A stretch of DNA of 46,740 bases, taken from assembly GCA_903913215.1 (NCBI GenBank), contig CAIWKE010000019.1, positions 1-46,740 of the forward strand. The letters run 5' to 3'. The translations under genes and the position numbers were made by a program. The DNA is from an uncultured Holophagaceae bacterium. Its GTDB lineage: Bacteria; Acidobacteriota; Holophagae; Holophagales; Holophagaceae. The notes beneath the pieces are model-generated. The model did no database searches. It saw nothing but the letters and a program-made list of their open reading frames with translations, and was not told the DNA's origin. Positions 10,542 through 19,441 of this stretch are shown one piece after another (the stretch's first letter is position 1; each line of letters begins with the position of its first letter).

Positions 10542-12827
10542 ATGTCCATGGAATCCCACCCCTCCATCCGGCGCCGTACCCTGGCCATCCTCCTGGGCAC
10601 GGCGAGCCTGGGAATTCTGGCCACGGGGCTGATCCTCTTCGGCTTCCAGTACCGCTCGGCCCGCCAGGTGGCCCGACAGGACCTGCAGAGCCTGGGTGTG
10701 GTGCTGGCCTATAACGCAGCCCCCATGCTCTCCTTCGACGACCCGGAAAATGCAGCGCGGCTACTGGAGGCCCTGCGCCAGCGTCCGGACATCAAGCGCG
10801 CCAGGATCCTGCGCGGCAACGGCAGCGAGCTCGCCCGCTATCCCAGCCAGGCTGCAGGTTCACCCGCCGTGGAACCGAGCTCTGAGACCGGTGGTCTCTT
10901 GCTGACCTCGGTCCCCATCCAGAACGCCGCCGGGCACGGGGTAGGCACCCTGCTCATGGAATCCGATCAGGTCGCAGTCAAGCAGCAGATCCGCTGGACT
11001 GCCACGGCCCTCTTCATCACCTTGGTCATCCTGGGCGGGGGCGTGTTCCTCCTGTCCCTGCGCCTCCAGCACTACCTCACAGACCCAGTGCTGGACCTGG
11101 CAGGCCTGGCGGAGGTCATCTCCAAGCGCAAGGACTTCAGCCTCCGCGCCCGGCCCCAGCGGACCCGGGAGTTGGACATCCTGGCGAGCGCCCTCAACGA
11201 GATGCTGGCCCGCATCCAGTCCCAGGACCGGGAACTGGAGGCGAACCTTCAGCAGCTGGCCCAGGAACTCCAGGAGCGGAAGCAGGCCGAGGCGGCCCTA
11301 CGGGCCAGCGAACAGCGCTACCGCGGCCTGGTGGAGAACACCTCCGACATGATGTTCTGGGTCTGCATGGATCGCAGGGGCGACTTTTTCGTGGAGGACC
11401 TCAACCCGGCCCAGGAGCGGATCCTCGGCATGGCGCGCAGCCAGGTGGTGGGGCGGCGCATCGTGGACATTCTCCCTCCAGACGTGGCGGCTGGCATCGT
11501 GGGTCGCTATCGGCAGTGCCTGGACTCCGGCGCCCCCCTCAGCTACGAGGAGCGGGCCGAGCTCCCCACGGGCCTGGTCATCGCCCAGACCCTGCTGGTG
11601 CCCCTGGTGGGGGAGGACGGCGAGATCCGCCAGATCATCGGCACCTCCCGCGACATCACCCAGCACCGCAGCACCGAGGAAGCGTTCCGTCAGGCTCAGA
11701 AGTTGGAGAGCCTGGGTGTCCTGGCCGGAGGCATCGCCCACGACTTCAACAACCTCCTAGCCGCCATTCTCGGCAACCTGAACCTCGCTCAGTCCCTGGT
11801 GGGCCCTGGCGGCGAGGCCCTGCCCTTCCTGGACAAGGTCGAGAAGACCGTTCTGAGGGCCTCGGATCTCACCCAGCAGATGCTGGCCTACTCCGGGCGC
11901 AGTCGCTTCGAAGTGAAGCCCCTGGACCTCAACCACACGGTTACGGAAATCGGCCACCTGTTGGCCGTCTCCATCGCCAAGACCGTGGCCCTGTCCTATC
12001 AGCTGGAGCAGGACATCCCCAGCATCGCGGCGGACGCGGCCCAGATCCAGCAAGTGGTCATGAACCTAGTCACTAATGCCTCGGATGCCATCGGCGACCG
12101 ACCGGGCTCCATCGTCATCCGCACCAGCACCGTGGGCCTGGACCACGCCAGGCTGGAGCGCGACTTCGCTACCCAGGGCATGCGGCCGGGGCAGTACGTG
12201 CTGCTGGAGGTGAGGGACACGGGCAGCGGTATCAGCGAGGAAGTCCTGGCCCGCATCTTCGATCCCTTCTTCACCACCAAGCCCAAGGGGCGTGGCCTCG
12301 GCCTCTCCGCCATGCTGGGCATCCTGCGGGGCCACAAGGGCGGCATCCGCATCCAGAGCCGGATGGGCGAGGGTTCCACCTTCCACTTGTACTTCCCCAG
12401 CAGCGAACTGCTGGTCCCGGCGGCCGCGCCGGTGCCGGTCCCAGAGGAGAGCCCACTGGCCTGTCGCGTCCTGCTGGTGGACGACGAGGAGGAGGTCCGG
12501 GAGGCCTCGGCAATGGGGCTGCAGATGCAGGGCCTGGTGGTGGTGGAGGCCCGGAATGGCCTCGAGGCCCTGAACCTCTTTCGCGATTCCCCACAGGACT
12601 TCCACTTGGTGGTGATGGATCTGACCATGCCCCACATGGATGGCCGCACGGCCTTCCGGGAGATCCGGAAGCTGGATCCTCAGGTGCCAGTCATCCTCAT
12701 CAGCGGCTTCGATGAGGGGGAGCTGCCCGAAGACTTCGATGGCCAGCGACCCAATGCCTTCATCCAGAAGCCCTACCGGCTCTCGGAACTGCGCCGCAAG
12801 GTGGTGGAAGTGATGAAGAGCAGCTAG
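10542..12827 (+). CDS. CHASE8-like/HAMP/PAS hybrid histidine kinase
   Basis: 761 residues from the ATG just after the YfiR-like gene (a second ATG lies two codons on). TM1 about 13-36. A periplasmic domain of about 115 residues has a CHASE8-like pattern (LGVVLAYNAAPMLSFDDPENAARLLEAL at 51-78 in variable form, then IKRARILRGNGSELARY). TM2 is about 153-173 and a HAMP linker runs to about 235. A PAS domain follows (about 258-378, closing IIGTSRDITQHRSTEE). DHp has phospho-accepting His400 in AGGIAHDFNN; HATPase_c has DTGSGIS and GRGLGLSAMLG. The receiver has Asp693 (VVMDLTMPH) and Lys in QKPY. An inner-membrane sensor, probably controlled by the YfiR-like neighbour. No DNA-binding or GGDEF output is fused, so its target is unknown. 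Confidence 0.88.
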   Translation: MSMESHPSIRRRTLAILLGTASLGILATGLILFGFQYRSARQVARQDLQSLGVVLAYNAAPMLSFDDPENAARLLEALRQRPDIKRARILRGNGSELARYPSQAAGSPAVEPSSETGGLLLTSVPIQNAAGHGVGTLLMESDQVAVKQQIRWTATALFITLVILGGGVFLLSLRLQHYLTDPVLDLAGLAEVISKRKDFSLRARPQRTRELDILASALNEMLARIQSQDRELEANLQQLAQELQERKQAEAALRASEQRYRGLVENTSDMMFWVCMDRRGDFFVEDLNPAQERILGMARSQVVGRRIVDILPPDVAAGIVGRYRQCLDSGAPLSYEERAELPTGLVIAQTLLVPLVGEDGEIRQIIGTSRDITQHRSTEEAFRQAQKLESLGVLAGGIAHDFNNLLAAILGNLNLAQSLVGPGGEALPFLDKVEKTVLRASDLTQQMLAYSGRSRFEVKPLDLNHTVTEIGHLLAVSIAKTVALSYQLEQDIPSIAADAAQIQQVVMNLVTNASDAIGDRPGSIVIRTSTVGLDHARLERDFATQGMRPGQYVLLEVRDTGSGISEEVLARIFDPFFTTKPKGRGLGLSAMLGILRGHKGGIRIQSRMGEGSTFHLYFPSSELLVPAAAPVPVPEESPLACRVLLVDDEEEVREASAMGLQMQGLVVVEARNGLEALNLFRDSPQDFHLVVMDLTMPHMDGRTAFREIRKLDPQVPVILISGFDEGELPEDFDGQRPNAFIQKPYRLSELRRKVVEVMKSS

Positions 12828-12836
12828 TAGCCGAAC

Positions 12837-15800
12837 TCAGAACTGGTAGCCCGCAGAGATCAGCACGCTCCTGAGCTGAGATTCCCGGTCCTCCGCTGAG
12901 CGGGGCCGACCCATGATGCGCTTCCAGTCGGCGGCGTACTCCACCTTGAGAGGAAAGCCAAACTTGAAGATGAGACCAAAACCCGGCGTGACGCGCAGGG
13001 CCGGAAAAGAGGGTGCGATCGGCTTCAGGGTGGTGGCATCTGTTGAGGTGAGGAGGGCCGAGTAGACCTGCCCCGCATCCACGAAGAGCTCGGCCCAGAC
13101 CGAGTTCATGCCGAAGAGGGGGAAGCGGTATTCCAGGTTCAACACCAGCAGGGCCTGGCCCCCCAGAGGGATGGTGCGGGTCACCGGGTTGCCGTTGGCA
13201 TCTATGACGGCGTTGCCCGTGGCATTCAGAAGTGGCACCTGGCCCAGGGGTCCCAGCATGTCAGGCTCCACGCCCCGCACCGTGGCGGAGCCGCCCCCGA
13301 AGAAGCGCTCAGATAGGGGTAGAGCCTGAGAGGAACTCGCTGTAGGTCGGGCCAGGCCCAGACGGGCGCTGGCCATGAACATGCCATCTTCCGCATGAAA
13401 ACCCACGGGCGAGTTCCATTGGTAGCGGAGGTCCAGCTTGGCGAAGCTGCTGTTTTTGGAGGTGAGGAAGGCCTGGCCAGCGAACTCCACCCGCCCCTGG
13501 AAGTAGGTGCCGTCCGTGGGATCGTAGGGGCGATCCCGCCGGTCCACCGTCACCTGGAGATAGGGGGCGGAGATGATGCTGTGCGGTGGGGTGCGGGCGA
13601 CCTTGAACAGGTCTTCGTTGGTGATCAAGGCATTGCCGTCGGAGTCTTTGTTGGCGGCCACATCCACCCGCTCCCAGCGGTAGCCCAGCTGCACGGACTG
13701 CACGGGACTGAGCTTCCATTCCAGGCTGGGGGTGATGCGGCGGCGGCGGGCGAAGAAGGCCGCCTGGGCCTCCTCGATGTAGGCCGCCTCAGCATGGAAC
13801 GTGGTACGTTCGGGCAGCCAGCTGTCCAGTGCACCCGGCATGAACCAGGGATCCGTATAGCCCACGCTGTAGTTGTCCACGGAGCGGTTGATGTTGCCCG
13901 TGGGGAAGGCCCGGCGCAGGAAGGGGATGTCGAGGGTCTGGTTCCCACCCCGGGCGCCAAAGTCCAGGGTGCGGCCCATGCCGCCCACGTTCAGGCGCTG
14001 GGCGTTGAGCCCGAGGTGATAGCCCTGGGTGTTGTCGAAGCCGAAGGACTCGGAAAAGATCCAGGGCGGCCGCTCCTGGAGCCGCAGGGCCAGGTCGCCC
14101 CGCTGCCAGGGCTGTTGTTCTTCGCCGGGCAGCTCCTTGAGGCCGAGAAGGTCCAGCCGCTGGAAGGTGCCCAGGTTGCCCAGGTGGATCTGACCCTCGT
14201 CCAGCCGGAGGGGATCCAGGGCGGTCCCGGTTGGCAGCTCCATCTCCCGCAGAACCGCCCGCGCCTGGGTCTGGTCGCTGCCCTGGACCACCAGGCGGCG
14301 GGTCAGATCCAGGGGCTGGGTCGGCACCTGGATGCGCACCATGGAGCGGGAGTCCTCATCCTCGAAGCTCAGCTTCACCTGAGGATTGGCGGAACCCGCC
14401 GAACTCAGCCGCCGGCGCAGGTCCGCCACCACCAGGGCCAGATCGTTCCGGACCAGGGGGAGGCTGGGCTTGAAGTCAAGGCGCACGGTCTCCTCCGTGC
14501 GGACCAGGGTTCCCTCCACCCCCAGGAGGTGTCGCCGATCTGACGGGTATGTGGCAGAGCCGTGGAGGGCCTTCGGCCGGTCCGAGAGGGCCAACAGGAG
14601 GCTCTGGGCCAGGCTCTCCCGGGGCAGGTCGGTGCGGGCGGGCAGGTCAAGGACGAGGCTGTCCAGGAGGTGGCGGCGCCCCTCCCGGATGCTGAGGTGG
14701 ACTTCCACGATCCCGCTGGCCAAGGTGTCCACGCGTCGCCGCACGGCCACCTCCGTGAAACCCCGTAGCAGGTAGTAGGCCGTGACCCGGTCCTCCAGGG
14801 ACTTGACGGTCTGGGCCTCAGCCAGAGGCGAGAAGACCAGCAGGCGGCGGGACAGGGTCACCACGGCCTGCAGATCCTTCTCGGACACCTCGCGATTGCC
14901 CTCGAAGGTGACCTTGCCCAGCGTGCGGCGGGGTCCCTTGACCACGGTATAGGTGAGGGTCACGGCCTGGGGGCGTTCTGAGGACCCGGCGCTGACCTCG
15001 CGCTGATAGGTCACCTTTGCTTCCGGGTAGCCCTGGTCCCGGAAGTATGAGGCGATGCGTCCCGCCCCCTCCTCCAGGAGGCTGGGCGTGTAGCGTTCGG
15101 CCCGGGCCAGGGGCACGAACTCTGCGAGCCGGGGCTGCTTCCAGATGAAGCCGAGAGGGTTCATGCCCCGGGCACGGAGCTGCACCTTGGGTCCAGCCTG
15201 CACTTCCAGCACCATGATGCCGGTTTCCGGAGCAGGCTCCAGCCGCACCGTGCCTTCCAGGTAGCCGTCCTTGACCAGGCGCTGCCGCAGCCTGCGGTGG
15301 GCCTCGCGGAGCGTGGCGGGGGTCCAGAGGGTCTTCCCGGGCTCGAGGTGGGCTTCCTTCAGGAGCCTTTCCTGGGTGTAGGGCGCGGGATCGCCCTCAA
15401 ACCGGATCTGCTGGAGCAGGGCGGGCGTGCCCAGACTCAGCACCAGTCCCAGGGGCCGCCCGGGCTCCGTCACCCGAAGCTGAAGCCGGGCTTCGGGGTA
15501 GCCAGCCTCCCGCAGGCGCTGTTCGGCCAGGCCCACCAGCTGGGCCTGGCGCTGCGGCCCTAGGCGCTGGCCCCGCCTCAGCTCCGGCAACAGGGTCTTC
15601 CGCAGGGACCCGGGGACCGCATCGCCCTCCCAACGCCAGCTCTGGATCGGCTGGAGGGAGACCAAACGTAGGTGGATCACCCCGTCGACCAGGCTGCCGG
15701 TCACGGACTGGTACCGGTCCACCAAGCGCACGGCAGCCAGAGCCTGCTGGAAGCTGCCCTCGTCCAGGGGCAGGCCGGGCTTCAGGCCCAGGGCAGCGGC

Positions 15801-15932
15801 GGCGAAGCGCCGATCGTCCTCGCTGCCGCCCTCGATGTCGACCTTGACCAGGGCCGTCGGGACGTCGAGCCCCCAGGCGCCGGAAGCACCCAGCGCCAGG
15901 AGGCTCGACAGCAGGACGGTGCGGGGACGCAC
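12837..15932 (-). CDS. Omp85-family outer-membrane protein with multiple POTRA domains
   Basis: 1031 residues. Signal peptide about 1-22 (cleavage GAWG/LDV). Then about five consecutive POTRA-like repeats between residues 28 and 425; the IRFEGD, VTFEGNREVSEKDL and LRGFTEV elements are the clearest. A less regular section follows, then a C-terminal 16-strand barrel-type domain from about 610 (WIFSESFGFDNTQGY onward). The Omp85 L6 motif appears as GGGSATVRGVEPDMLGP, and the C-terminus ends in GYQF with a terminal Phe. These proteins insert or export proteins across the outer membrane (BamA, TamA). With this POTRA number and no lipoproteins nearby it is not obviously BamA itself; TamA-like is equally possible. 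The GTG start is four bases after the stop of the STAS gene, with AGGAAG abutting the start. The two genes are probably cotranscribed. Confidence 0.8.
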   Translation of the reverse strand: MRPRTVLLSSLLALGASGAWGLDVPTALVKVDIEGGSEDDRRFAAAALGLKPGLPLDEGSFQQALAAVRLVDRYQSVTGSLVDGVIHLRLVSLQPIQSWRWEGDAVPGSLRKTLLPELRRGQRLGPQRQAQLVGLAEQRLREAGYPEARLQLRVTEPGRPLGLVLSLGTPALLQQIRFEGDPAPYTQERLLKEAHLEPGKTLWTPATLREAHRRLRQRLVKDGYLEGTVRLEPAPETGIMVLEVQAGPKVQLRARGMNPLGFIWKQPRLAEFVPLARAERYTPSLLEEGAGRIASYFRDQGYPEAKVTYQREVSAGSSERPQAVTLTYTVVKGPRRTLGKVTFEGNREVSEKDLQAVVTLSRRLLVFSPLAEAQTVKSLEDRVTAYYLLRGFTEVAVRRRVDTLASGIVEVHLSIREGRRHLLDSLVLDLPARTDLPRESLAQSLLLALSDRPKALHGSATYPSDRRHLLGVEGTLVRTEETVRLDFKPSLPLVRNDLALVVADLRRRLSSAGSANPQVKLSFEDEDSRSMVRIQVPTQPLDLTRRLVVQGSDQTQARAVLREMELPTGTALDPLRLDEGQIHLGNLGTFQRLDLLGLKELPGEEQQPWQRGDLALRLQERPPWIFSESFGFDNTQGYHLGLNAQRLNVGGMGRTLDFGARGGNQTLDIPFLRRAFPTGNINRSVDNYSVGYTDPWFMPGALDSWLPERTTFHAEAAYIEEAQAAFFARRRRITPSLEWKLSPVQSVQLGYRWERVDVAANKDSDGNALITNEDLFKVARTPPHSIISAPYLQVTVDRRDRPYDPTDGTYFQGRVEFAGQAFLTSKNSSFAKLDLRYQWNSPVGFHAEDGMFMASARLGLARPTASSSQALPLSERFFGGGSATVRGVEPDMLGPLGQVPLLNATGNAVIDANGNPVTRTIPLGGQALLVLNLEYRFPLFGMNSVWAELFVDAGQVYSALLTSTDATTLKPIAPSFPALRVTPGFGLIFKFGFPLKVEYAADWKRIMGRPRSAEDRESQLRSVLISAGYQF

Positions 15933-15936
15933 CTTC

Positions 15937-16272
15937 CTAGAAACCCGCGAGGGCCTCTTCCTCGGTGTCCATCACGTCGAAGACCGAGTGCAGGCTGGTC
16001 ATCTTGATGAGGCTGAAGATCTTGGAGCTCATGCCGCAGATGCGCATCTCGCCGCTCTTCCCCTTGATGGAGGTGTAGCAGCCCACCAGCTCGCCCACAC
16101 CGGAGGAGTCCAGGTAACTCACCTTGCTGAAGTTGATGACGATCTTGCGGGCGCCGTCCGTCAGGGCCGTGCGCACGGCCTCGCCGAGCTCCTGGTCGCC
16201 GTCTCCGAGGGTGATCTTCCCTTCGGGGTAGAGGATCAGCACCTCTTGGTGCTTGCGGGTGTTCAGGATCAT
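15937..16272 (-). CDS. STAS-domain protein (anti-sigma-factor-antagonist type)
   Basis: 111 residues, a single SpoIIAA-like STAS domain: VLILYPEGKITLGDGDQEL at the N-terminus, VINFSKVSYLDSSGVGELV with the phosphorylatable Ser pair 56-57 after Asp55, and IKMTSLHSVFDVMDTEEEAL near the end. I chose the ATG at 16272 (GAGG six bases upstream) over upstream in-frame codons. In partner-switching systems such proteins bind an HPK-type kinase when unphosphorylated. No such kinase lies next to it, but the large Omp85 gene follows in the same operon and the flagellar operon starts divergently 177 bases away. Its role is therefore inferred as regulatory only. Confidence 0.88.
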   Translation of the reverse strand: MILNTRKHQEVLILYPEGKITLGDGDQELGEAVRTALTDGARKIVINFSKVSYLDSSGVGELVGCYTSIKGKSGEMRICGMSSKIFSLIKMTSLHSVFDVMDTEEEALAGF

Positions 16273-16382
16273 GGGATGCCTCGAGATGAGCGGCCAGTGT
16301 AGCAAAAGTGCCGAGGTCCAGGGCAAAGATGCGATCGCTTCTCAGAGACTTTGGAGCTGTCCTGAAACCAGAACCCAGGAAC

Positions 16383-16398
16383 CGGCACGGGGCCTGCA
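16383..16398 (+). promoter_or_regulatory. Sigma-54 promoter candidate for the flagellar operon
   Basis: CGGCACGGGGCCTGCA fits the -24/-12 consensus (TGGCACG, four bases, TTGCA). The invariant GG at 16384-16385 and GC at 16396-16397 are separated by exactly ten bases. Only the first T and one T of the -12 element differ. Predicted start of transcription near 16409, 40 bases before flgB. Sigma-54 control of flagellar middle genes is common, and a sigma-54 activator is encoded at 34193. Confidence 0.65.
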
Positions 16399-16448
16399 TG
16401 GCTCTCCCCAGTGCCGGGACTCACCCGGTCCATTCTGCAGGGTGCTCC

Positions 16449-16868
16449 ATGTTCGACCTCACCGGTGGCAACGCGATGATCCAGTCCATGGATGTCAGCA
16501 TGTCCCTGGCTTCCAAGCGCATGAGCCTGATCGCCTCGAACCTGGCCAACCTGGACACCCCGGGCTACCGGACCCGGGACTTCAGCTTCCAGGGGGCCCT
16601 CAAGTCGGCCCTGGATGGGCAAACCTCGCCCGCCTCTCTCAACGCCACCCACCCCATGCACCTCCAGGGCACGACCAGCGCCGCCCTGCCGCCCACCACC
16701 GATGCCCTCAAGCCCAGCTCCGAGCGCAACGATGGCAACGATGTGAGCCTGGACCGGGAGAACATGCTGCTCTCCCGCACCCAGACCGACTACCAGACAG
16801 CGTCCACCCTCATGCAAGTCGAGCTTCGGAAGCTCTATTCCATGATCCGAGAAGCGAGCGCGCACTGA
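16449..16868 (+). CDS. flgB: Flagellar basal-body rod protein FlgB
   Basis: 139 residues, the normal size of this proximal rod subunit. It begins MFDLTGGNAMIQSMDVSMSL and carries the rod-protein N-terminal signature RMSLIASNLANLDTPGYRTRDFSF (about 25-48, read with its conserved NxANxxTPGY core). The C-terminal helix contains VSLDRENMLLSRTQTDYQTA, used for axial packing. It is exported by the flagellar type III apparatus and sits between the MS ring and the rest of the rod. First gene of the operon behind a sigma-54 promoter candidate. The ribosome-binding site is weak (CAGGGTG). Its stop overlaps the flgC start by one base (TGATG). Confidence 0.95.
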   Translation: MFDLTGGNAMIQSMDVSMSLASKRMSLIASNLANLDTPGYRTRDFSFQGALKSALDGQTSPASLNATHPMHLQGTTSAALPPTTDALKPSSERNDGNDVSLDRENMLLSRTQTDYQTASTLMQVELRKLYSMIREASAH

Positions 16869-17287
16869 TGTCCATCAACCAGATCCTCGATATCGCCGGC
16901 ACCGGCATGGCTGCTCAGCGGCTGCGGGTCCAACTCATCGCCGCCAACATCGCCAACAGCGAGACCACGCGCACCAAGGAAGGCGGCCCCTACCGGCGCA
17001 TGGACGCAGTCTTCCAGAGCCAGGACATGGGCTTCAAGGGCGCCCTGGCCAGTGCCGGAGTCCGGGTCGCCAGCATCCAGAAGAGCAAGGAACCCTTCCT
17101 CAGCCGCTACGAGCCCAGCCACCCGGATGCCAACTCCGATGGCGTGGTGAGCTACCCCAACGTCAATCCCGTCGAGGAGATGGTCAACCTCACGGAGGCC
17201 AGCCAGTCCTATCAGGCCAACATTGCCGTGGTCCGGGCCGCCAAGACCATGGCCACCTCCGCCCTGGACATCCTCCGCGTCCAGTAG
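16868..17287 (+). CDS. flgC: Flagellar basal-body rod protein FlgC
   Basis: 139 residues. The N-terminus has the rod signature (MAAQRLRVQLIAANIANSET near 14-33) and the C-terminus the matching YPNVNPVEEMVNLTEASQSY and ANIAVVRAAKTMATSALDIL, which form the coiled axial domain. It is secreted through the flagellar export gate and polymerises in the rod next to FlgB. One-base overlap with flgB implies translational coupling. A 75-base gap follows before fliE. Confidence 0.95.
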   Translation: MSINQILDIAGTGMAAQRLRVQLIAANIANSETTRTKEGGPYRRMDAVFQSQDMGFKGALASAGVRVASIQKSKEPFLSRYEPSHPDANSDGVVSYPNVNPVEEMVNLTEASQSYQANIAVVRAAKTMATSALDILRVQ

Positions 17288-17362
17288 GCTGTCGGAATTT
17301 CGACTTGCCCCCGGACCGCTCCCGACTGATCGTGTGACTAGCCCTTCCCCCGAGCCCACCCC

Positions 17363-17692
17363 ATGGACCCACTCCTGAACATCCCCTCGCTGACCCCCCT
17401 CAGCCCCGCCTCTGGAACCGACCGTTCCAGCCTGGGCAGTGGCGCTGCGGGCGGTGCGGGTGCCGAGGGCGGGGTCGCTTTTGGGGACCTCCTCAAGCAG
17501 GCCCTCCAGGAAGTGAACCAGGTTTCAGCCCAATCCGAGGTTGAGGCACGGAACTTGATGACTGGAGAGGGTGCAGACATGCACTCGGCCATGCTGGCTG
17601 TCCAGAAGGCCGATCTTAGCTTCCAGATGATGATGGCCGTGCGATCGAAACTGATCGACGCCTACCGCGAGGTCATGCGCATGCAGATGTAG
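17363..17692 (+). CDS. fliE: Flagellar hook-basal body complex protein FliE
   Basis: 109 residues. The family-defining C-terminal half is clear (FGDLLKQALQEVNQVSAQSE, LMTGEGADMHSAMLAVQKADLSFQ, ending SKLIDAYREVMRMQM). The N-terminal 40 residues are a low-complexity Gly/Ala-rich export region. FliE links the MS ring to the rod and is needed for rod export. It lies between flgC and fliF as in most flgBC-fliEFGHIJ operons. There is no evident ribosome-binding site at the ATG, so reinitiation or a leader structure may matter. Confidence 0.93.
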   Translation: MDPLLNIPSLTPLSPASGTDRSSLGSGAAGGAGAEGGVAFGDLLKQALQEVNQVSAQSEVEARNLMTGEGADMHSAMLAVQKADLSFQMMMAVRSKLIDAYREVMRMQM

Positions 17693-17741
17693 CGCAGGCC
17701 TGGCTTTCGGGCGCGGCCTCACCCCTGACTGAGGAACGCCT

Positions 17742-19439
17742 ATGGCCGGGGAAACGAACCTCGCTGAACAGATCACCACTGCCTTCCGCGACATGAGCGG
17801 GACCCAGCGCGTCATGGTTTTGGCTATCACCGTGACGGTGCTCCTGGCCCTCGGCGGTCTGGGCATCTGGGCTGGCCAGGAGTCCAAGGCCGTCCTGGCC
17901 GCCAACATCTCCCCCCAGGAGGCCAGCTCCATCGTGGCCCAGCTGGACAAGCAGCAGATCCCCTACGAGCTCAGCGGCGACCAGCGCAGCATCATGGTCC
18001 CCGAGAGCAAAGTGGGCCAATTACGCCTGAAGTTCGCTGGGGACGGCCTCCTCTCCGGGGACAAGCTGGGCTTCGAGAAGCTGGAGAACGCTGGCCTCGG
18101 AACCACGGATTTCTCCCAGAAGGTCATTCACCGCCGGGCCATGGAAGCCACTTTGGCCAAGACCATCATGAGCCTCCAGCAGGTGGCTGACGCCAACGTC
18201 CACATCACACCCTCCAGCGACAGCCCCTTCCTCACAGAGAAGGAAGACGCCAAGGCCAGCGTCCTGCTCAAACTCCGGGGCTCCAAGATGCTGCCGGACG
18301 AGAACACCCAGGCCATCGTGAACCTGGTGGCCGCCAGCGTGGAGGGCCTCAAGCCTGAGCAAGTGGTCATCATCGACCAGTACAGCCGCATCCTCTCCCG
18401 CACCGGCCGCGACCCCATGGTGGGGGCCAGCGATGCTCAAAAGAAGGTGGCCCGGGAGGAGGAGGACTACCTTGTCCGCCGCGTCACGGACCTGCTGGAG
18501 CCTGTGGTGGGCATCGGCAAGGTGCGGGCCACGGCCCATGTGGACCTGGATTTCGACAAGGTGAAGATGAACGAGGAGCGCTTCGATCCTGCGAGCCAGG
18601 TGGAGCGCAGTGTTCAGCAGAAGGAAGAGAAGCTCACCAAGAAGGACTCGGGCGCGGGCATCCCCGGCACCCCCAGCAACGTGGCGCCAGCCACGGGCGG
18701 CGGCACCGCGAATGTCATCGAAAACTCCGAGAAGAAGGAGACCACCACCAACTACGACATCAGCAAGGTCGTCAGCTCCACCGACAAGGCCACCGGCACC
18801 GTGAAGCGCATGACCCTGGCCGTGATCGTGGATGACCTGAGTACCTGGACCAAGGATCCCAAGGGTGAGCCCCTGCTGAAGACCACCCCCCGGCCCGCCG
18901 AGGAACTGAAGAAAATCCGGGACCAGGTCTCAGCCGCCGTGGGCATCCAGCCCAAGCGCGGGGATGAACTCACCGTGGAGAACATGGCCTTCGCCACCCT
19001 CCAGACGAACCCCAAGGAAGAGGCGGACGCCAAGAAGCAGTTCTGGGTGGATCTGGTGCGCCAGTTCGCCCCCAGCGTGATCTACGGCATCATCGGCCTG
19101 GCCCTCTTCTTCATGATCTTCCTGCCCATGCTCAAGCGCATGTCCGCCGCCATCAACCGCCCGGCTCCCATGCGGGTGGCCAGCGGAGACGGTGGCGAGG
19201 GCGGCCTGGCCATGGCCGGCGGCGGGGGCGGCGGCAGCACCCGCAAGCCCGTGCAGGTGAAGTCCATGACCGAGATCGAGGCTGAGATCGAAGCAGAACT
19301 CAACGCCGATGCCGCCTTCAGCGCCCCGGAAGCCCGCCGGCGCGAGCTCATCAAGAAGCGCCTCCAGGAAGGCTCCATGGAGGATCCAGAAACCATCGCC
19401 TCGCTGGTCCGCTCCTGGCTGCTTGAGGAGGGACGGTAG
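17742..19439 (+). CDS. fliF: Flagellar MS-ring protein FliF
   Basis: 565 residues. TM1 about 24-44 (VMVLAITVTVLLALGGLGIW), then the YscJ-like ring-building domain (NISPQEASSIVAQLDKQQIPYEL, with the characteristic VHITPSSDSPFLTEKEDAKASV in variable form, and the VVIIDQYSRILS stretch near 207). A long periplasmic beta-collar region of low complexity follows (about 290-345), then TM2 near 444-464 and a cytoplasmic tail ending in the FliG-binding segment (IASLVRSWLLEEGR). It forms the membrane platform on which the motor and export gate assemble. GAGGAA precedes the ATG. The Gly-rich stretch at about 487-502 between TM2 and the tail is probably a flexible linker. Confidence 0.96.
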   Translation: MAGETNLAEQITTAFRDMSGTQRVMVLAITVTVLLALGGLGIWAGQESKAVLAANISPQEASSIVAQLDKQQIPYELSGDQRSIMVPESKVGQLRLKFAGDGLLSGDKLGFEKLENAGLGTTDFSQKVIHRRAMEATLAKTIMSLQQVADANVHITPSSDSPFLTEKEDAKASVLLKLRGSKMLPDENTQAIVNLVAASVEGLKPEQVVIIDQYSRILSRTGRDPMVGASDAQKKVAREEEDYLVRRVTDLLEPVVGIGKVRATAHVDLDFDKVKMNEERFDPASQVERSVQQKEEKLTKKDSGAGIPGTPSNVAPATGGGTANVIENSEKKETTTNYDISKVVSSTDKATGTVKRMTLAVIVDDLSTWTKDPKGEPLLKTTPRPAEELKKIRDQVSAAVGIQPKRGDELTVENMAFATLQTNPKEEADAKKQFWVDLVRQFAPSVIYGIIGLALFFMIFLPMLKRMSAAINRPAPMRVASGDGGEGGLAMAGGGGGGSTRKPVQVKSMTEIEAEIEAELNADAAFSAPEARRRELIKKRLQEGSMEDPETIASLVRSWLLEEGR

Positions 19440-19441
19440 CC

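Noticed and set aside
17294-17308. Sigma-54-like element between flgC and fliE
   Set aside because: GG and GC are eleven bases apart instead of ten, and the TGGCAC part is absent. The adjacent GTCGGAATTTCGAC palindrome (17291-17304) is noted but has no other support.
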